A stretch of 64,000 nt of DNA from Choristoneura fumiferana (GCF_025370935.1 NC_133481.1:16151033-16215032), one strand, 5' to 3'; shown: positions 1-10,352, counted from the stretch's first letter. Made by a program: numbers and translations. The notes: generated by a model from the sequence alone, not told the origin.

Positions 1-698
1 CTTGCACTATACTCGTACACAAACATATTAACACCTAGGCTCTAACCACCTTATACTTAATAGAAAGCGTGATCTTTTAATGTTGCCAATTTTAATATTT
101 GCCCACGTATTTAAATTTCCTTCTTCACAAACAAACTTAACATCTTTACCTACTTAATGCTACTAATATTAATATTGCGAAACCATGTCAGTGCGTGTGT
201 TTGTAGCACTTTCACGCTAAAACCGTTGGACAAATTTGGATATGGTATGAAGAAAACTATAACATTTCACTAAGGTTATATTATTCTGTGCCAACATCCC
301 CATGGGCTCTGGATGCATACATGTGAAGTCTAAAAATCTCAACCTATGAGTTTAGTCAATTGAAAATTTGCGGAAGCATTCTTCCTACAATGTCAAAGAA
401 GAAGGTTTTAAAAATCGTCACGAGAATTCAGTTAAATTTTGTAATTTCAACCCAACTGCAATACCTAATGCTTTGCGCGAGCAAACTCGCATGCAAACGC
501 TAGTTAGATATAAAGTTGATTCAATGAAAACGCGTGACGATACGTTTATGATTGTAACCTTAATACTTGCCGAGTTCATTAGCACGCAGCGAGAACCTTC
601 AAAAGTCGTACGTTACATAGCCTGAGATGCCGTTACTTTGACCTACGTCAGCCAGCATCCACAGTTCCCAACGACGCTCCGCGCGGTGCTGACGCATA
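1..698. other. upstream region of the P450 gene, no feature recognised
   Basis: This is AT-rich sequence with a GC-richer patch at ~650-690 just before the ATG. No convincing TATA box, upstream exon or repeat was seen. An open stretch at 368-625 begins with TTG and has no recognisable content, so it is not called. Confidence 0.5.
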
Positions 699-1935
699 AT
701 GTTTTTCGAAAGTTTCCTACTTAATCTCGGCGTATTACTAATACTCATCGTCGCTCTATTATTTGACTATGCAACCAAATTCTTCAGCTACTGGTACATT
801 CGACACATCTCTTACAAAACAGCAATACCATGCTTCGGAAGCGACTACCATCGAGTTCTAGGACTGAGAAACACCACTGACGAAGTCAAAAAACTTTACA
901 ACAAACACCCCAGCGATAGATTCTACGGCTGCGTCAAAAGTAGAATCCCAGACCTGATCGTCAAAGACCCGGATGTAATTGAAAAGATGTTGTGTACGGA
1001 TTTTGCAAGTTTCCACTGCAGAGGACTTGGCCTCGACAAATCGCGGGATGTTTGTTTACGAAACAATTTGTTTTACGCTGAAGGCGAGAAATGGACTGTA
1101 ATGCGAGAGGCTTTGGAATCACTGTTGAAGAGCATACCTTATGACATCGAAGACAGTTTACATGACTGTTTGTCAGGAATCAATGGAGATACGAACGTTC
1201 AACAGTTCTTGGCGGATATATTGGACGGAACTTTTGAGTTTTTACTTCTTAACAAGGATTTGTCTAGAAACGATCGAGCGGTTATACGAAATGCCAGATC
1301 TGTCGTTCAAAAGCCGACCTTAGCGGCTAAGTTTAAGACTTATTTGCAAAACATCTTTCCCTCTCTGTATTCATTATATGGCTTCACTACATTACCAGAG
1401 GAGGCGGTTAACAAAGAGGTACTCCAAAAATCAAATTTAATGAAGGAAGTCAAGAGAATACGATCCGAATTCCTATTGGACGTTAAAGAAAAACACAGCA
1501 AACGTAAAATTGACTCCGACATAGACTTTGCGTTTTCTATCCTCGCTTTGTTCATTACAGAGGGTTATATTCCTTGTCTTAACGTTCTGACAGCAATGTT
1601 CTTTGAATTAGCAAAACATCCTGAAATCCAAAAGAAAATCCGCTGCGGCAATGGTGAAAGCTGTGAAGCTTACTTAGACAAGGTTGTGAAGGAAACGTTG
1701 AGGCTGCATCCAGCGTACTCTGTTGTATCAAGAAGATGTGTCAAAATGTACAAGTTCCCTGATGAATTGCTTCTTGACAAGGGAGTGACTGTTACCATTC
1801 CTATTGAAGCTATCCACAGGGACATCAGATTCTATGAAAAACCTGAGGTGTTTAACCCTGATCGTTTTGATGACGGAAATAAAAGACATACTCACGCGTA
1901 TTTGCCTTTTGGAGCGGGCCCAAGGAAATGTGTTG
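699..1935 (+). CDS. cytochrome P450, exon 1 (N-terminus to heme-Cys motif)
   Basis: Exon 1 of a microsomal P450 (heme-thiolate enzyme of the ER membrane, normally an NADPH/CPR-dependent monooxygenase). It encodes residues 1-412 plus one base of codon 413. Visible in order: hydrophobic N-terminal anchor (residues ~6-23), C-helix WTVMR (W132-R136), I-helix region ~278-303, K-helix ExxR (E332-R335, KETLRL), PERF-like FNPDRF (385-390), and the heme loop PFGAGPRKCVG with Cys411. It reads like an insect CYP3-clan protein; I cannot name the family. The ATG at 699 puts the anchor at the N-terminus and has no competing upstream Met in frame. The exon ends in G|GTAAG at 1935/1936, so the open frame running on to 1946 is intronic. 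Oddities: the usual AGx[D/E]T of the I-helix reads EGYIP (288-292), so Thr is Pro and the acid is Ile; the loop before the K-helix is short. The predicted protein is 467 aa, below the usual ~500. Confidence 0.94.
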
Positions 1936-1988
1936 GTAAGCTTTGACATCGTCATTTTATAGCACAATAATCATAAGCAATACCTTAC

Positions 1989-2517
1989 TAACCCCCGACA
2001 TTGTCATTTTTTAACTTCGATATGTCAAAAACAGTTGATGAACTAATACACCATGCTACCAGTTGTTGTGTTGTTTGAGTCTAACAACTGGTAGCATGGT
2101 GTACGTTGTGTCACTCTGAAGATGAGCTCTGGTTGAGTTCGAACGTGTCAGTGTAGTGTGGTGGTGGTGATAGATGGGTTTGTGTGATTTGTGTGTGTTC
2201 TTACAGTGTGGAGGTGGAGGAACTGCATGAACACGCATATTTGCATAAGCTTAGCTATCGTAAGGTCGCGGGTGAGCAAGGAAATTCTTTTAGTTCATTG
2301 ATATGGACCTCCGCAAAGTAACGCCTGATTCAATAAATTATTTAAAAACAGTTGAACTGATTTTAATGAAACATAAATAGGTAATAACTACTGCCAGGAA
2401 ACTCGTTTTCAGGTAAAAAAACTGCATTTAATTCGATCCATCTGTTTGAAAGCTACGATACCACTGACAGACAGGTGGACATTCTTTATTTTGCATTGGA
2501 GGTTAAAAAATACTGAT
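1989..2517. repeat. dispersed repeat with CCCCCGAC ends, interrupted at 2039-2343
   Basis: It starts TAACCCCCGACATTGTCATT and ends ...GGAGGTTAAAAA. The same repeat type is seen at 25575-25720, 27600-27774 and 41037-41244 (inverted), all carrying the 'CGATCCATCYGTTTRARAGCTACG' and 'ACAGACAGACAC' type landmarks. This copy is split by a retroposon flanked by a 12-bp duplication. Confidence 0.6.
2039..2343 (+). mobile_element. 5'-rearranged retroposon with 12-bp target-site duplication
   Basis: AAAAACAGTTGA occurs at 2027-2038 and again at 2344-2355, flanking exactly this segment, and the host repeat continues across it. It ends with the LINE-like 3' sequence ...AATTCAATAAATTATTT. The 5' end folds back: 2047-2067 is the exact inverse of 2083-2103 (21 bp, 15-nt loop). 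Related copies lie at 13918-14049, 15598-15712, 28802-28923, 42530-42607 and 5214-5262. The target-site duplication and variable 5' ends indicate target-primed reverse transcription. Confidence 0.7.
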
Positions 2518-2572
2518 GCTACTGGCTTTATAAACTATCACTTCATTTTGACATAAAGAGCTTGCTATATCC

Positions 2573-2707
2573 ATCATCATCATCATCTCATCCGTAGGAC
2601 GTCCACTGTTGGACATAGCCCCCCCCCCGCATCCACCGTGCGGCGTGCCACCGTGAACCCGCAGCTTTAACCAGGTCATCCGTCCATCTTGTTCGTGGAC
2701 GTCCTAC
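2573..2707 (-). mobile_element. RTE-like LINE 3' tail fragment with 13-bp duplication
   Basis: GCTTGCTATATCC flanks it at 2560-2572 and 2708-2720. The insert reads, on the - strand, into the tail ...CCAACAGTGGACGTCCTACGG followed by GATGATGAT. It is a very short 5'-truncated copy with a C-run at ~2619-2628. Confidence 0.7.
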
Positions 2708-3397
2708 GCTTGCTATATCCGATCATATTGAAAATAAATTTCGTTGAAACTATGTATTAATCATTACTTCTGTATTTTTTATTCATATTTTTTGTATACA
2801 GACGGGTACGGGGTAAAAAGGAGTAGATAATTAATTAATGATTGTTTCGAAGCGATCATTTCCGACAACGTTTAATTAAAACAAACTTGTATTTAAAAGA
2901 ATTATCGAAATGTTTTCAGTTTCTGTTACAATAAAAATTTGGCCCGCTCTTTTTACAAAATTACCTACAACTGCATACATTTGAGGGCCAGATTTATTGC
3001 CGCTCAGTATATTTACAACGTAATGTGGAAGGCCACAATGTTATAACAACGCAATGCAAAAAAGCAATGCAATGATTGATATGCTTCTAGGTTATATTTT
3101 ACATTTATCATAGGTGCTAATTAGTATTTTTAACTATCTCTTATAACGTTTTACGGAAAAATTTCAACTACTTGCGTACAATTTACCGCCAACAAACATG
3201 CACAAGCCTATCTTTCAAAATCGCTCATTAAAATTTACCGCAAGTTTCATTGTTAAGTAATTATATTCAAGCACACTAGGCAAGTAATACTCCTACACTT
3301 AGGTGATAATAATCTTCTATGGTGAGGCGTAATGAATGAGACATAGGTAAGTACCTAATGAAAAGATTGTTAAGAAATCTGTTCCTTTAAAATCCAA

Positions 3398-3626
3398 AAA
3401 TGGCAGGTGCAGCTGGTAGGGCCTTGTGCAAGGTCCGCCCGGATTGCTACCACCATTTTGCTCGCTAATCCTGCCGTGAAGCAGCAGTGCTTGTACTGTT
3501 GTGTTTCGGTGTGGAGAGTAAGACAGCCGGTGAAACTACTGGCACTTGAGGTATCCCATCTTAGGCCTCTAGGTTGGCAACGCATCTGCAATACCCCTGG
3601 TGGCCAATTATTTAACCGTCTAAACT
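3398..3626 (+). repeat. dispersed repeat of retroelement 3'-end type
   Basis: The landmarks 'GTAGGGCCTTGTGCAAGGTC' and 'GGCAACGCATCTGCAATACC' are ones I recognise from lepidopteran dispersed repeats. It gives overlapping open frames on both strands (3370-3634) that are not genes. The class is not certain. Confidence 0.5.
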
Positions 3627-3896
3627 ACAATTAATTATAATTTAATTAAACAAACAAACTTAGACAAAATAAAAATTACATAATCCTTAAAGTTATAACA
3701 AATTTTATGGCTAAGAAAATTATACATTAAAAATAATTTTAAAACTAAATTTTATATAGGTCATTGCTCTAACTTAGAAGAAAATAAAATTTAAGTTAAA
3801 TAAAACCGAATCAGTACAACCACAACAAACGTACTAGAGCAAGCTAAACCGTCTATTAATAACGATGTCCTCATATAAAATTTCACCCCGTGTCAG

Positions 3897-4046
3897 TTCA
3901 CTTCAAGGACGATTTTCGGGACAAAAACTTTCATGTTCTTTCCAGGGTCTTAAACTATCGCTACAGAAAATTTCATTTTAATCGGTGCAGCTGTTTAAGC
4001 GTGATGAGGTAACACAGAGACAAAAGGTTACTTTCGCATTTAAAAG
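3897..4046 (-). repeat. decayed Helitron-like remnant
   Basis: It matches the inner part of the 21924-22155 element in the same orientation: ...AAACTATC..., AATTTCAT..., GTTTAAGCGTGATGA, then TTTCGCATT. Both termini are lost. Confidence 0.4.
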
Positions 4047-4145
4047 ACGACAAAATTTGGTAGTTGGGTCAATCAAAGTGTGTGTTTTTCTATCCCGTAA
4101 ATCAGGAGAAATCAGTGATACACTTTCTTAGAAAAAAATTTGCAA

Positions 4146-4501
4146 TATACCGGGTGTGGCCTGTAACACGAGCATAAAAAAAATTAAAACAACGATCGTC
4201 CTCGTCAAACTGAAAAACATTAATTCAGCTACTTTCAAATATAATGGAGTCTTTGAATTTTCCTTTTTCCATACAAATTAAATACTGCTATCAATGTACA
4301 CAATCCTAGAGCCTAATTGACGTCGCCTGTCATGCTACAAATATCAAGCATTTTGCTTTACATTGCTTCTTCGAATAAAATTTAAAGTGTAACAAAAATT
4401 AAAAACTTATTTTTATTAGTCGCTGAACTAATGTTGTTCAGTTTGAGGAGTATGGTCTATGTTTTAATTATTTGCTCATGTTACAGGCCACACCCGGTAT
4501 A
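4146..4501. mobile_element. non-autonomous TIR element (MITE-like), copy 1
   Basis: Perfect 22-bp inverted ends: 4146-4167 (TATACCGGGTGTGGCC...) and 4480-4501. The similarity runs on into GAGCA. The interior has no coding content. A second copy of the family lies at 54217-54547. Confidence 0.75.
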
Positions 4502-5024
4502 CTTATCATGCTTAGGAGATGAGCCATAAAGGAATTAGCTTAAAACTGTCACTACTTGTAACTTTTAGTGGATTTGTCCCCATAACATCATACTTCTAAT
4601 AAGTAACTCGGGAGACATACCATGCATAAGCTACACTTAAAATTTCATTGACACAGTTGTCAAAAATCTTATTATTAAAAGTGTAAAATTTTTGAGACAA
4701 TTTAAACATACCACATGACCAAAATGAGTATTTGCAATTATTATTTTCAAACTTGATACTTGTGCTCCTGTATACCGAATCACAGTTCCATGTGACTATG
4801 GATTGTCAACTCCGTGACTAATTACACTTGTTCTGGTTGTTTAACAGACCGACACGCCATCGATGCAACATGTATGCAATATGAATCCGTTAAATGGATT
4901 GGCTGGGGTTCACGAATTAGCCTTGCATAATGATAATGTCAGATGCGGGGCTGCTAATGAAGATAGGAACTTAAGTATGCATAAATAAGTCTTTAAATTA
5001 TCTAATACCTTTACACGAGCAATT

Positions 5025-5212
5025 CTTGTGTACATGTATATATATGTATATTTATATTTCGGGGATCTCGGAAACGGCTCCAACGATTTTGATGATATTT
5101 GGTATGTGGGGGTTTTCGGGAATGACAAATCGATATCTAGCTTGGTCTTATCTCTGGGAAAACGCTTATTACCGATTTTTAGCTTGAGCAAAGCTCGGTC
5201 GCCCAGGTACTA
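5025..5212 (+). repeat. dispersed repeat ('CTCGGAAACGGCTCC' family), copy 1
   Basis: The landmarks ATTTCGGGGATCTCGGAAAC, TCGATATCTAGCTTGGTCTT and GCAAAGCTCGGTCGCCCAGG recur in diverged form at 16180-16328. The small open frames here are incidental. Confidence 0.5.
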
Positions 5213-5213
5213 A

Positions 5214-5262
5214 GTTATTAAATCAGGCATTACTTTGCGGAGGTCAATGTCAATGAACTTGT
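5214..5262 (-). repeat. 3' end fragment of the 2039-2343 retroposon family
   Basis: On the - strand it reads ...TTCATTGACATTGACCTCCG then CAAAGTAATGCCTGATT, matching the terminal ~50 bp of the 2039-2343 element. Confidence 0.55.
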
Positions 5263-5699
5263 CTTATCTTGTACTTATATATTAGTACAAATCATAAAAA
5301 CCTTTCTATAGCTAAATTTATTTTCATCACACTTGCTCGTCAATGACGCTATTCCATACCTGTATACTAAAAGACAATGGCCTCAATTGTTCCCGTGGGA
5401 AGTATGGATTTACGTGTACATTTCCTCCCCAAGGGAATTATGACTTTAGTTTTAAAAAGTTAGTAGGTACGTCATTTCAGACTTAAGAGGTTTCAAGTCA
5501 GCCAACGTTTTATTTACATTTTTAAAACATAACTATAACCTAATTTTGCACCATAAAATTTGCCACGCTTCATGAAACTGCGTTATTTTTATATTTTAAA
5601 TTTATATCAAATTGTTTTGCAATAAATTAAGTAAATATTTAACTAAACACGGTTCTTAGTATAATCTATGGTTGACGGCTCGAAATAAGTGTCAATCAG

Positions 5700-5800
5700 A
5701 GGGGCTACCACGAAATTCAAAAATCGAAGTTCATATTGTTTTCCTGACGCTAATATTATTTAATACGAGAGTGAGAGGAACGGTACGATACTGAATTAAG
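5700..5800. repeat. TIR element of the 'ACGAAATTC...GAATTTCG' family, copy 1
   Basis: It shares GGGGCTACCACGAAATTC, the TGACGCTAATATT block and the GAGAGTGAGAGGAACGG block with 17590-17722 and 51359-51478. This copy has lost its right inverted arm. Confidence 0.5.
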
Positions 5801-6322
5801 CCATATTTTGTTCAGTTGTTTTCTTAGCGTCTTGCTTTTGTTGAGCTGTGAAGTGTTTGGTCACAAAATAATTTAAAATCACATATCAATCGCAATGTGA
5901 TGAAAATCATTGTGTGTATCACGGGCCGTAAGGGGATTACAAACTCGGATCATTAAAAGCATTCTAATAGACTCTCGTTAGTAATCCCCTTCTTACGCCC
6001 CTTAATGCACAATGTACTATTTTTCCGATCCTTTGGTCTTTTCACTTTGGTGTTTTTTTTTTCTAATAAATCGTTCAAAGTTAACGGGAGAGGATTCCTT
6101 TGAGGGATATCCTTTGCACATCTCTTTCTCTTGTTATCTTTTGATTTCATGTGTTAGGATTACAATAAAATTTTATGTAGTAAAATAAAAAATATCCGAG
6201 GAAACTTTTTAAGAAATTACGGGACATTTTGATACTTAACATTCCAGTGGATTTTTGCCGTGACCTCCTTGAAACCTGTATAAAGATCATATAGAAAGTT
6301 TCTGAATCAATTTATTTATTTA

Positions 6323-6386
6323 TTCTGAGACGAGGCCTGTGCCCAGCAGTGGGACGTATATAGGCTGGGATGATGATGATGATGAT
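6323..6386 (+). mobile_element. SINE-A 3' tail fragment
   Basis: TTCTGAGACGAGGCCTGTGC, CCAGCAGTGGGACGTATATA, GGCTGG and (GAT)n: only the last ~60 bp of SINE-A remain. Compare 47493-47760. Confidence 0.7.
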
Positions 6387-6519
6387 TTATGTAAGATTTT
6401 CTTTTTCAAATTTTAATATTCAGGTCAGTAAGTAAGTCTTTCCATAAAATTTTAAAGTTTCACTATGACAAAATGACTTTCATTCTTTTCACGTAGTAAA
6501 TTTTAAACGAAAAATAGCT

Positions 6520-6655
6520 AATGAACATTCAAAACAACAAAATATCTTTTAAAATGTCAGTCAACATATTTAACGCGGAAACGCTGCCTGTCTCCTGGGA
6601 ACTATGCCGTGGACTGATATTTTGTAAGATATTTTTTTGTTTTTGAATGTTCATT
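6520..6655. repeat. imperfect inverted repeat (foldback element)
   Basis: AATGAACATTCAAAA...AAATATCTTTTAAAATGTCAGTC (6520-6561) is mirrored by GACTGATATTTTGTAAGAT...TTTTGAATGTTCATT (6612-6655). About 135 bp in all, with no coding content. Confidence 0.6.
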
Positions 6656-7072
6656 GGTTGTCTTAATTTTTTTTTACGACACTGCTCGAAAATGTGGCCA
6701 TAGACAACCTAAATCCAATACACAAAAATGCCTATTTAATTTACATTTAACTGCTGACTTATTTATGGCTCGCAAAACACAACAACAATGTGACACATTA
6801 TGGTAACAGGTCGTATCAAAATATGTGTTTCATAGTACGATATGACTTTTTGTAATATATTTTAGAATTTTATTTCCGGCGTGTTGAAACGACAATCGGA
6901 CCAATGAAAAAAAATCGTCTGCTGCATGTGAAATTGAATTGACCAGTGAGAATGCGTCATTTAATACTTTTATGAGGTGTTCTTTTTCTTTAAACGCATA
7001 ATATGAAATTTTAATATGAAAAAACGCAACATCATTAACTTTTTAAGCCTGCTGCCCACTGCGCTGGCTGAA

Positions 7073-7184
7073 CAGCCAGGCTGCTTAGTGCGCGAGTATT
7101 CGTCTTTGTCATGCTCACTGTCCTGCCGCAGCCAAGCTGCTCAGTGCGCGAGTATACGTCCTCGTCATACTCGTCGTGCTGCCG
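7073..7184 (+). repeat. 56-bp tandem duplication
   Basis: Two adjacent 56-bp units, 7073-7128 and 7129-7184, share CAGCCARGCTGCTYAGTGCG and CGAGTATWCGTCYTYGTCAT. It is GC-richer than its surroundings and sits inside the P450 intron. Confidence 0.75.
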
Positions 7185-7308
7185 CAGGTCGTACATGACG
7201 AGGATGACGTTTTTATTTTTTAATTAGTTTTGAGTACTGGCCACTAAGAACGGACTCGTTAAAAAAATAATCATGACACAAAAGAAAAACTAAAATCGGC
7301 GGGAGGCT

Positions 7309-7417
7309 TGACACTCTTTACCGGCCCGGATAATACCGACCCCGATTATTCTTGTACACGTCCAGCGTGTAAAAGAAAAAGCGGGTCGGTATTAAACCGG
7401 AACGGTAAAGAGTGTCA
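7309..7417. repeat. 109-bp foldback element
   Basis: TGACACTCTTTACCGG...AATACCGACCC is mirrored by GGGTCGGTATT...CCGG...GGTAAAGAGTGTCA. Arms are ~35 bp with small gaps. An open frame across it (7308-7523) is incidental. Confidence 0.7.
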
Positions 7418-7897
7418 CACGGCGGAAGCAACGCAATCTTTGGATTGTTATTGTTTGTTTTGTGACAAATGCTTTTATTTCCTCGCAGTGATCGTGAAAA
7501 GCAAAATGTTTAGTCTCGGCTAAAAGTGCAATGATGAACTCGTGTTATCGAAGGCCTCCCCTTAGGGTCGACCTTCAAACTAACTCGTTCATCTATTGCT
7601 TACTTTCCAGCCTCTACAACAATGTACTATTGTTCTTCCAAATTGATGATAGTTTGGGTCGTACTGTTAATATTAAAATTAACAATATTACGTGATAGAT
7701 AGCCATTTATGTCGTCAAAATTTTCCATCACAGGCATCAACTCCATGTTTGCTAACATGACGTAATAAACAATACTCAAATATGAATAAGGACACCCATC
7801 GAATGCATAGAGGTTATGCTCCGGGTATTTTAGGCGTGCTTATCGCACACGCAGCCTTAATAAATGCTTAACAATAATTATCACTTTTCACTTACAG

Positions 7898-8064
7898 GTG
7901 AAGACCTATCTACGCGCATCATCAGAAGTATATCAAGACAAATTCTACTGAAGTATCAAGTTGAGCCATGCTCAAAGACGCCAAAACAACTTTCCAAAAC
8001 GGATCATAACTTCGGTAGAGTAGTCGATAGAGACATTTGGTTGAAGTTTTCACCTATAAATTAA
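7898..8064 (+). CDS. cytochrome P450, exon 2 (C-terminal end)
   Basis: This exon follows a pyrimidine-rich tract and a cttacag acceptor (AG at 7896-7897). Its first two bases (GT) complete the Gly codon begun by the last base of exon 1 (phase 1), so the heme loop reads ...KCVG-E and runs on into helix L. The 54 following residues include ILLKYQVEP, which looks like the ...LLxxYxVxP segment after helix L in insect P450s, then a short C-terminal beta region ending in WLKFSPIN before TAA at 8062-8064. An AATAAA lies 6 nt past the stop. No other open segment between the exons resembles a P450 tail. The join is inferred from phase, splice signals and P450 topology; a transcript would settle it. 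Confidence 0.87.
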
Positions 8065-8069
8065 ATTAA

Positions 8070-8075
8070 AATAAA
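8070..8075 (+). promoter_or_regulatory. polyadenylation signal AATAAA of the P450 gene
   Basis: A canonical AATAAA hexamer begins 6 nt after the P450 stop codon. It is close to the stop but plausible for a very short 3' UTR; a later signal cannot be excluded. Confidence 0.5.
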
Positions 8076-10307
8076 GCCAGTTTTAAAATGGCATTTGGAA
8101 TGACTAACTTACTTGGCAGTGGTTAAGAGTGCCGTATTAAAGTAGTCTCCAGTAGGTCATAAATACTGATGAGCAAAAATAAATAGTCATTTTGAATGGT
8201 GTTTCGGTTTGAAATGAGACCCTTATTTTTGCCGGTCCGTGTGATTTAATAATGTGTACCCTTACAGGGTGTTATGGACTGACCAATAAAACTGAAACAC
8301 CTTTTATAACTACGTACATGACTTTACAACTTCTTTACAATGAATAAATGAATATGAATAAAAAAATGTTCCGGAAACTTCGGAACTATGAGTAATTTGC
8401 TTAAATTAAATATTTTGATTGATTTAATACTAAGCTTATCGTACCCTGTACTGACCGAACTTGATACTATATACGCCATTGTTTTTTTTTTACTTGCTAT
8501 CCCTACTCGCAATGTTAGTTTGGTCATCGGTTATGGATTTTTATTGTTATTATTATTATTTTGAACCATTAAAACTACTTTCTGGGAAATTAGTGAGTAT
8601 AAGAAGAACAAATGCCATTTTCCAGTAAATCCAAATTTCTTTTCCTTCTTCTTAAAATAGTGACGTAGTTTCTACTTCTTTTTCACTAATCAATGCTGGT
8701 GCTAGAATTTGTAAGCTGGAATTATAGAGCGCTGCTACGCATTTTCAGACCTGCGGCCTTATTAATATTGTCTAACGCATACGTTTTCATCACTTCTTTC
8801 TATCACACGGTATAGGATGAAGGTAGAGGGAGATGGTGACAGCTATTCGGGAGCACTCGTGCTTTAGACAATGCAGCCTTAGAGCCCTTAATCGCCTTTA
8901 ATGACACACTCGGGAAGAGAAAGATCAGTCTGTCCTTTTTATTCTAAAATCAGCCATGTATTTCTTAAAAAAAGCTTACAAATATTGTACTAAGTGATTG
9001 TCAATGTGAAAGAAGTCTAAAAGACTTATTTATTTAAGGCAAGTAAAATAGCTGCAGCATTAGTTTTAATTATGCATAACCATATCTTTTGACGTCTGTA
9101 ATTTGTTATTACATAATATTGGTAAATTAAATAAATTTGTACTTTCTGACCAACTAATACAATCATTACATTTTTTAAAAATTAATTACTAAACAGAAAA
9201 ACAATATAATATTTAACAATAATGCAACGAGCAAAACCATACTAAGGTTTAACTGCCGTTGGATTCTCTCACATAACGATAAGGCGGTAAATAATCATGA
9301 TTTATCTTTAGGCTAGGTATACAGGTAAGCTTAACACAAAGTATCTACTACCTACATCACGTTAGATAAATTGCTTTAACAATGCGTTTACAGTAGTGTG
9401 GTCTTTCACACACACTCGTAAGTATGTTGTAATCGAGTTCGTTAAGGATATTAGGTAACATGTATTCCCACCTCCGTTTTCCATACACATTCTGAGGCTT
9501 AAGGTCTTAAGGTTTAAGGTTTTCTAAGATTAGAATATTTAAACCTATTGTTAGTTATGTGTCTGATAAAAGTTTTGCTATCTATATTTATTAAACCTGT
9601 TCCTTGAAAATAAATTTATACGTAAAAAGCTTTCAGGATTTTTCTATTCAATTACAGCCCACGTCATTTTGAATCATAGCAGCCATTAAAAAAATAAATA
9701 GGAACGACAATGATCGAGAGGGATCGAAAAAACGATGAGAGAAGGCAAAAGAGGGGTTCGGAAACGGAAATATTTTCCATGGCATCCCATCGTATGGTAG
9801 ACAATTTTAAAACAGTACCCACTTATAGTTGTTACCTATTTAGAATTTTCGACTGTTCATTAAACATACAAAAGTAATCATGGAAGATGGAGGTAAATAA
9901 AAGTAAATAACTAGTTTACCTACTAACTGTTTGCGGTTTCGTCCTTGTGGATGCACGTTTACCTACATAATTTCAAGCCTTAGGTAAAATTAACAGGTTC
10001 AGTTTAGTTAAGGTTAAGTTAAAAGGTTTGTTCATTGTTTGACAATCAGATAATTTTATAGCTATAGAAAACAAAAATATACTTAACACTGACGTAGCCA
10101 AAATAATTATTGTAAGTTTCATTTTGACTGTTTATCGATTCAGCAAGCAATTAAGCAATTCCACACACCTTACTAGCCACGCATCAGCGTACAACCAAGC
10201 TTATTTCCAGACTTTAGCGTGCCGCAAGACTAAAACATGTGAAGGTGAAGTATTTCCTTCGAAATCGACCGCTTTCTTATGCCGGTTGTGCTTTTGGATC
10301 TCCAAAA
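8076..10307. other. intergenic stretch, no gene seen
   Basis: AT-rich sequence on both strands with only short open frames lacking any recognisable motif (for example 8324-8527). No repeat family was confidently assigned. Confidence 0.5.
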
Positions 10308-10308
10308 G

Positions 10309-10352
10309 CAAGCCTCTACGGGAGTGGTACCTACCACTCCCGTAGAGGCTTG
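10309..10352. repeat. near-perfect palindrome, 21-bp arms
   Basis: The left arm 10309-10329 (CAAGCCTCTACGGGAGTGGTA) is the exact reverse complement of 10332-10352, with a 2-bp spacer. Three short overlapping open frames cross it (10124-10345, 10279-10473, 10230-10508); none resembles a known protein. Confidence 0.9.

Larger units (their letters stand above)
1936..7897 (+). other. P450 intron, repeat-filled
   Basis: This 5,962-bp GT-AG phase-1 intron lies between the heme-Cys codon region and helix L. It holds an unclassified repeat interrupted by a 305-bp retroposon (2039-2343), a short RTE-like LINE tail with a 13-bp duplication (2573-2707), a dispersed repeat (3398-3626), a Helitron-like remnant (3897-4046), TIR elements (4146-4501, 5700-5800, 6520-6655, 7309-7417), a SINE tail (6323-6386) and a 56-bp tandem duplication (7073-7184). 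No further exon was recognised in it. Confidence 0.8.

Noticed and set aside
368..625. 85-codon open frame upstream of the P450
   Set aside because: It begins at TTG, has no resemblance to anything I know and no splice path into the P450 frame.
2403..2540. TTTTCAG followed by an open stretch, considered as P450 exon 2
   Set aside because: Its translation does not resemble helix L or the C-terminal P450 region, and the sequence belongs to a dispersed repeat. The segment at 7898 fits phase and content.
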